NCBI RefSeq assembly: GCF_001303895.1
Contig: NZ_LJSD01000033.1
Span: 1-64,000 of the forward strand
DNA: 64,000 nucleotides
Source: Mesorhizobium sp. 1M-11
GTDB taxonomy: Bacteria > Pseudomonadota > Alphaproteobacteria > Rhizobiales > Rhizobiaceae
Direction of reading: 5' to 3'
The position numbers and the translations under genes are program-made. Every line of letters starts with the position of its first letter. The first letter of the stretch is position 1. A model generated the notes under the pieces. The model worked only from the letters and a program-made list of their open reading frames with translations. It searched no databases and had not been told where the DNA came from. Positions 61,715-64,000 of this stretch are shown one piece after another.

Positions 61715-62116
61715 GGTCACCCATTGTGTTGAACCGCGCGCTAGATAGACCCGAAACCACGCCCTCACAAGATCGCAAAGCGCCTGGTGATCATCATTCC
61801 GAAGGAAGGACGTGATTTTCGCAGGCCGTCAAGTATTAGTCAGCTCAGGCCCTTAACCGGCGTGTGACTTCGTCGGTTTTTTCTGCCGTTGGATCTATCC
61901 TGTTTGCCTCCATGCATTGCACTGCGTGCAGCGATCCTTGTACGGCTGCGATTGATCTTGCAGCGAATTTGGGCTCGGACCGAAAGCGAAGCGGTTCGCG
62001 CGACACAATGGATGCGATCCTTTACGCAGCTACGCTCGATACCTACCCTTCCCGAAGGCTCCGCTCAGAAAGAAGGCCGTACGATCTTTTAACGTGCTTG
62101 GGCGCTGCGTACCGGC
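61715..62116. other. About 400 bases with no recognised gene
   Basis: Between the TetR gene and the SDR remnant only short frames occur on either strand, none with a family match I recognise. The TetR promoter must lie at its left end; I saw no copy of the TRGACA-N4-TGTACA motif there. Confidence 0.5.
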
Positions 62117-62188
62117 TCAGCGGCAGGTAAAGCCGCCATCCACCGGCAGTGCGCGCCGGTCACGAAGGAAGCATCATCTGACGCCAAC
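62117..62188 (-). pseudogene. Remnant of a short-chain dehydrogenase C-terminus
   Basis: Directly after the stop of the M19 gene, the minus strand reads LASDDASFVTGA and then, after a one-base shift, LPVDGGFTCR and a TGA at 62119-62117. Together these are the usual C-terminal end of SDR enzymes (LASDxASFVTGxxLxVDGG). Only this tail is present, and it carries a frameshift, so it is a fossil of an SDR gene lost by deletion next to the M19 gene. Confidence 0.65.
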
Positions 62189-62189
62189 C

Positions 62190-63176
62190 TCAGCTGGACC
62201 ATACCCGGTCGAGAAGGCCGAGCCAGTTAGCGCCGACGACCTTCTCGATTTTCGAGTTTGTCCAGCCAGCACGCGACATGGCATCCGCCAAATTCGGGAA
62301 ATCGCTGATCCGCCGTATCCCGTCGGGGTTCTTGACCTCGCCGAAATCGGTCAATTTGCGTCCAAACCCCTTGTCGTGTGTGATCCAGTCGAAGAATTCT
62401 TCGCCGTAGCCTTGCGTGAAATCCGTGCCGATGCCGACGGAATCTTCCCCTACGAGATTGATCACATAGTCGATCGCGTCGATGTAGTCTCCGATATCGG
62501 ACTGGGCGCCCTTCGGGAGGAAGGGCGGGAACATCGTGACGCCGACGAACCCACCCTTTTCGACGATATAGCGAAGCTCCTCATCGCTTTTGTTGCGGGG
62601 ATGGGCCTTCAGTCCGGCTGGAAGGCAATGGGAATAGGCTACCGGCTTGCTCGATGAATCGATAACGTCTCTCGACGTCTTGGGGCCGACATGGCTGAGG
62701 TCGCACAACATGCCCACTCGGTTCATTTCGGCCACCACCTCACGGCCGAAATCTGAAAGGCCGCTATCCCGGCCTTCATAACACCCGCTTCCGACCCAGT
62801 TCTGCGTGTTGTAGGTCATCTGGGCGATACCGACGCCCAGACTTTTCAGTATCTCGACATAACCTATCTGGTCTTCGAAGGCTGTGGTGTTCTGCATCCC
62901 GAGGATGATCGCCGTTTTGCCCGCCTTTTTTGCTTGAACGATATCTTCGGTGGAGCGTGCTTTGACGATTTCGTCCGCATATTGGCGAAACCACCCGTTC
63001 CATTTCGCTATATTTTGGACTGTCGCCTCGAATCCTTCCCAGACACTGCAGGTACAGTTTGCTGCTGTAAGGCCCGCCTGGCGCATCTCCTTAAAGATGT
63101 CTCCGTTCCAGTTGGAGATGATAAGGCCGTCGATGACGACGGAATCGTCGTAGACCTGTCTTGCAGACTTGTTCAT
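62190..63176 (-). CDS. M19 family dipeptidase-like protein
   Basis: A 328-residue member of the renal dipeptidase family. The two histidine ligands (CDLSHVGPKTSRDV and VAYSHCLPAG), NKSDEELRYI and VGIGTDFTQGYG are intact. The N-terminal metal motif HxD is missing (VVIDGLIISNWNGD) and the bridging glutamate position reads ILGMQNTT, so the usual dinuclear metal site cannot form as in the model enzymes. Very similar proteins are, from memory, encoded next to dgcAB in dimethylglycine-degrading pseudomonads. It lies 45 bases after the V4R-like gene on the same strand. Confidence 0.87.
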   Translation of the reverse strand: MNKSARQVYDDSVVIDGLIISNWNGDIFKEMRQAGLTAANCTCSVWEGFEATVQNIAKWNGWFRQYADEIVKARSTEDIVQAKKAGKTAIILGMQNTTAFEDQIGYVEILKSLGVGIAQMTYNTQNWVGSGCYEGRDSGLSDFGREVVAEMNRVGMLCDLSHVGPKTSRDVIDSSSKPVAYSHCLPAGLKAHPRNKSDEELRYIVEKGGFVGVTMFPPFLPKGAQSDIGDYIDAIDYVINLVGEDSVGIGTDFTQGYGEEFFDWITHDKGFGRKLTDFGEVKNPDGIRRISDFPNLADAMSRAGWTNSKIEKVVGANWLGLLDRVWSS

Positions 63177-63221
63177 GCTATTCTCGCTTTCAGATTGGAT
63201 CGGTTTTCGCCGGCGGAAATT

Positions 63222-63761
63222 TCAAGTATTGGCGCCTTGAACCCTTGTTATTTCAAACCGGCAGCACTCGAAGCCCATCGCTTCGCACTGGACCTCCCGA
63301 CACTCGACCTTGAACGGTTTGCGGCCTTGCTCGTCGAATAAGTACTGAAGTCCCCCGGCAAAAAAGCCTTCGAACATGTAGCAGGTCGCGTGGTCAGCGC
63401 CGGAAGGGCTCTCCAGCGCATAGATCGAGTTTTGGACGGCGATTTCGGCACTCCCGAGATCTTCGGCGACGCGCTCCAGCTTGAACTGTCCCCAGCCTCT
63501 CGCGGTCAGGCGTTCGAGGTAGTGCTCAAAAACGGGAAAGCCGGATATGTCGTAGGTTTCAGCCTGTTTCCGGCACCAGTAGTAGGCGGATTTGGCGCCT
63601 GCCTGGTACAGAACGTCGCGATACCTGGACAGGCCGAGAGCGCTTTCGACTTCCTTGTGAACATTCACCATGAAGTGACGCGGAATGTAGAGCATGGGCA
63701 GACCATCGGTCTCCCAGATCCCGGTCGCTTCGTCCACGTTGATATCTACCGATGGCAGCAT
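63222..63761 (-). CDS. V4R/DUF5943-like protein
   Basis: A 179-residue protein. The N-terminal part (VDINVDEATGIWETDGLPMLYIPRHFMVNVHKEVE and GAKSAYYWCRKQAETYDISG) is the pattern I associate with DUF5943, and the C-terminal FEGFFAGGLQYLFDEQG, followed by ECREVQCEAMGFECCRFEI, is V4R-like, with conserved cysteines. GTGAGGC precedes the ATG. Members occur with M19 and dgcAB genes in dimethylglycine clusters and their function is unknown. It is transcribed in the same direction as the M19 gene. Confidence 0.75.
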   Translation of the reverse strand: MLPSVDINVDEATGIWETDGLPMLYIPRHFMVNVHKEVESALGLSRYRDVLYQAGAKSAYYWCRKQAETYDISGFPVFEHYLERLTARGWGQFKLERVAEDLGSAEIAVQNSIYALESPSGADHATCYMFEGFFAGGLQYLFDEQGRKPFKVECREVQCEAMGFECCRFEITRVQGANT

Positions 63762-63859
63762 GCCTCACCTTATTGAATCGTCTGGATGTATCGGTGCACG
63801 CAGGGCCGACTTTTGCGGGCAGCCCTGTTGCCTGGTGCACATCTCGTAGAAGGGCCGAA

Positions 63860-64000
63860 CTATACCGCCACGCGCTTCTTCGAAGCCTGAATCCGGCTTG
63901 CGCCGGCCGTTTCAGGCATCTCGCCGAACAGGGAGACTCGTGACGTTTCGCGCAGTGCCAAGCCGCCTGCCATCGCGAGTACTGCGATCGCAATCAGATA
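63860..64000 (-). CDS. MFS transporter, partial (C-terminal end only)
   Basis: The last 46 codons of a minus-strand gene that starts beyond the window. The fragment YLIAIAVLAMAGGLALRETS followed by RVSLFGEMPETAGASRIQ and a basic tail ending in TAG is the final transmembrane helix and cytoplasmic end of a major facilitator protein, probably of the metabolite/proton symporter (proline/betaine) group. It lies about 100 bases upstream of the V4R-like gene and could supply the same pathway. Confidence 0.7.
   Translation of the reverse strand, partial: YLIAIAVLAMAGGLALRETSRVSLFGEMPETAGASRIQASKKRVAV

Noticed and set aside
1..64000. tRNA, rRNA, CRISPR array, integrase or transposase genes
   Set aside because: I looked for regular repeat-spacer patterns, tRNA-like cloverleaf ends, and transposase or integrase motifs and saw none I could support.

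Overview
The window is a GC-rich (visually about 60-65% G+C) stretch of chromosome or large replicon, almost entirely catabolic genes and solute transporters, with no rRNA, tRNA, CRISPR array or intact insertion sequence that I could see. The gene style (stacked ATGA overlaps, many ABC, TRAP and MFS uptake systems, LysR/GntR/TetR/AraC regulators), a DUF6074-type small protein and a palindromic intergenic element at 35513-35617 that resembles the mosaic repeats of rhizobia all point to an alphaproteobacterium of the Rhizobiales, most likely Mesorhizobium or a relative. That placement is inference.

Left region (1-17941). A leftward series encodes two aldehyde dehydrogenases, an M20 amidohydrolase, an acyl-CoA ligase, two tandem GMC alcohol oxidases/dehydrogenases and a ribose-type ABC transporter (ATPase and a permease cut by the window edge). 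Together these could take an imported alcohol to aldehyde, acid and acyl-CoA. A LysR gene (12098-12973) is divergent from a four-gene operon (13109-17941) of a second CoA ligase, a thiolase-like protein without the usual nucleophilic cysteine, a DUF35-SDR fusion with a degenerate SDR active site, and a cyclase-family hydrolase.

Amine region (17950-24854). A leftward run of copper amine oxidase, APC permease and a DsbD_2/TauE-like membrane protein lies next to an AraC regulator. An orphan sugar-type periplasmic binding protein follows.

GntR-linked region (24997-42143). A nine-gene leftward operon (SDR, class II aldolase, sugar-type ABC transporter, PfkB kinase, SDR, aldehyde dehydrogenase) is followed by a GntR/HutC regulator and a second leftward operon (acetoacetyl-CoA synthetase, thiolase-like protein, DUF35 protein, MaoC hydratase, MFS transporter), with an acetyl-CoA acetyltransferase divergent from it. 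The same 15-base palindromic sequence lies upstream of both operons, so I infer one regulon that joins a kinase/aldolase pathway to acetoacetate activation and thiolysis.

Right region (42259-64000). It holds a DUF6074 protein, a TAXI-TRAP transporter, a degraded stretch with a hisD remnant, a Rieske oxygenase divergent from a LysR regulator, then a peptide-like uptake and hydrolysis island: DAO-family oxidase, S9 peptidase, M19 dipeptidase, five-gene oligopeptide ABC transporter, CocE-type hydrolase and a TetR regulator. A repeated motif TRGACA-N4-TGTACA precedes two of its transcription units. The right edge has an SDR remnant, a second M19 protein, a V4R/DUF5943-like protein and the end of an MFS transporter, a set reminiscent of dimethylglycine catabolism clusters.
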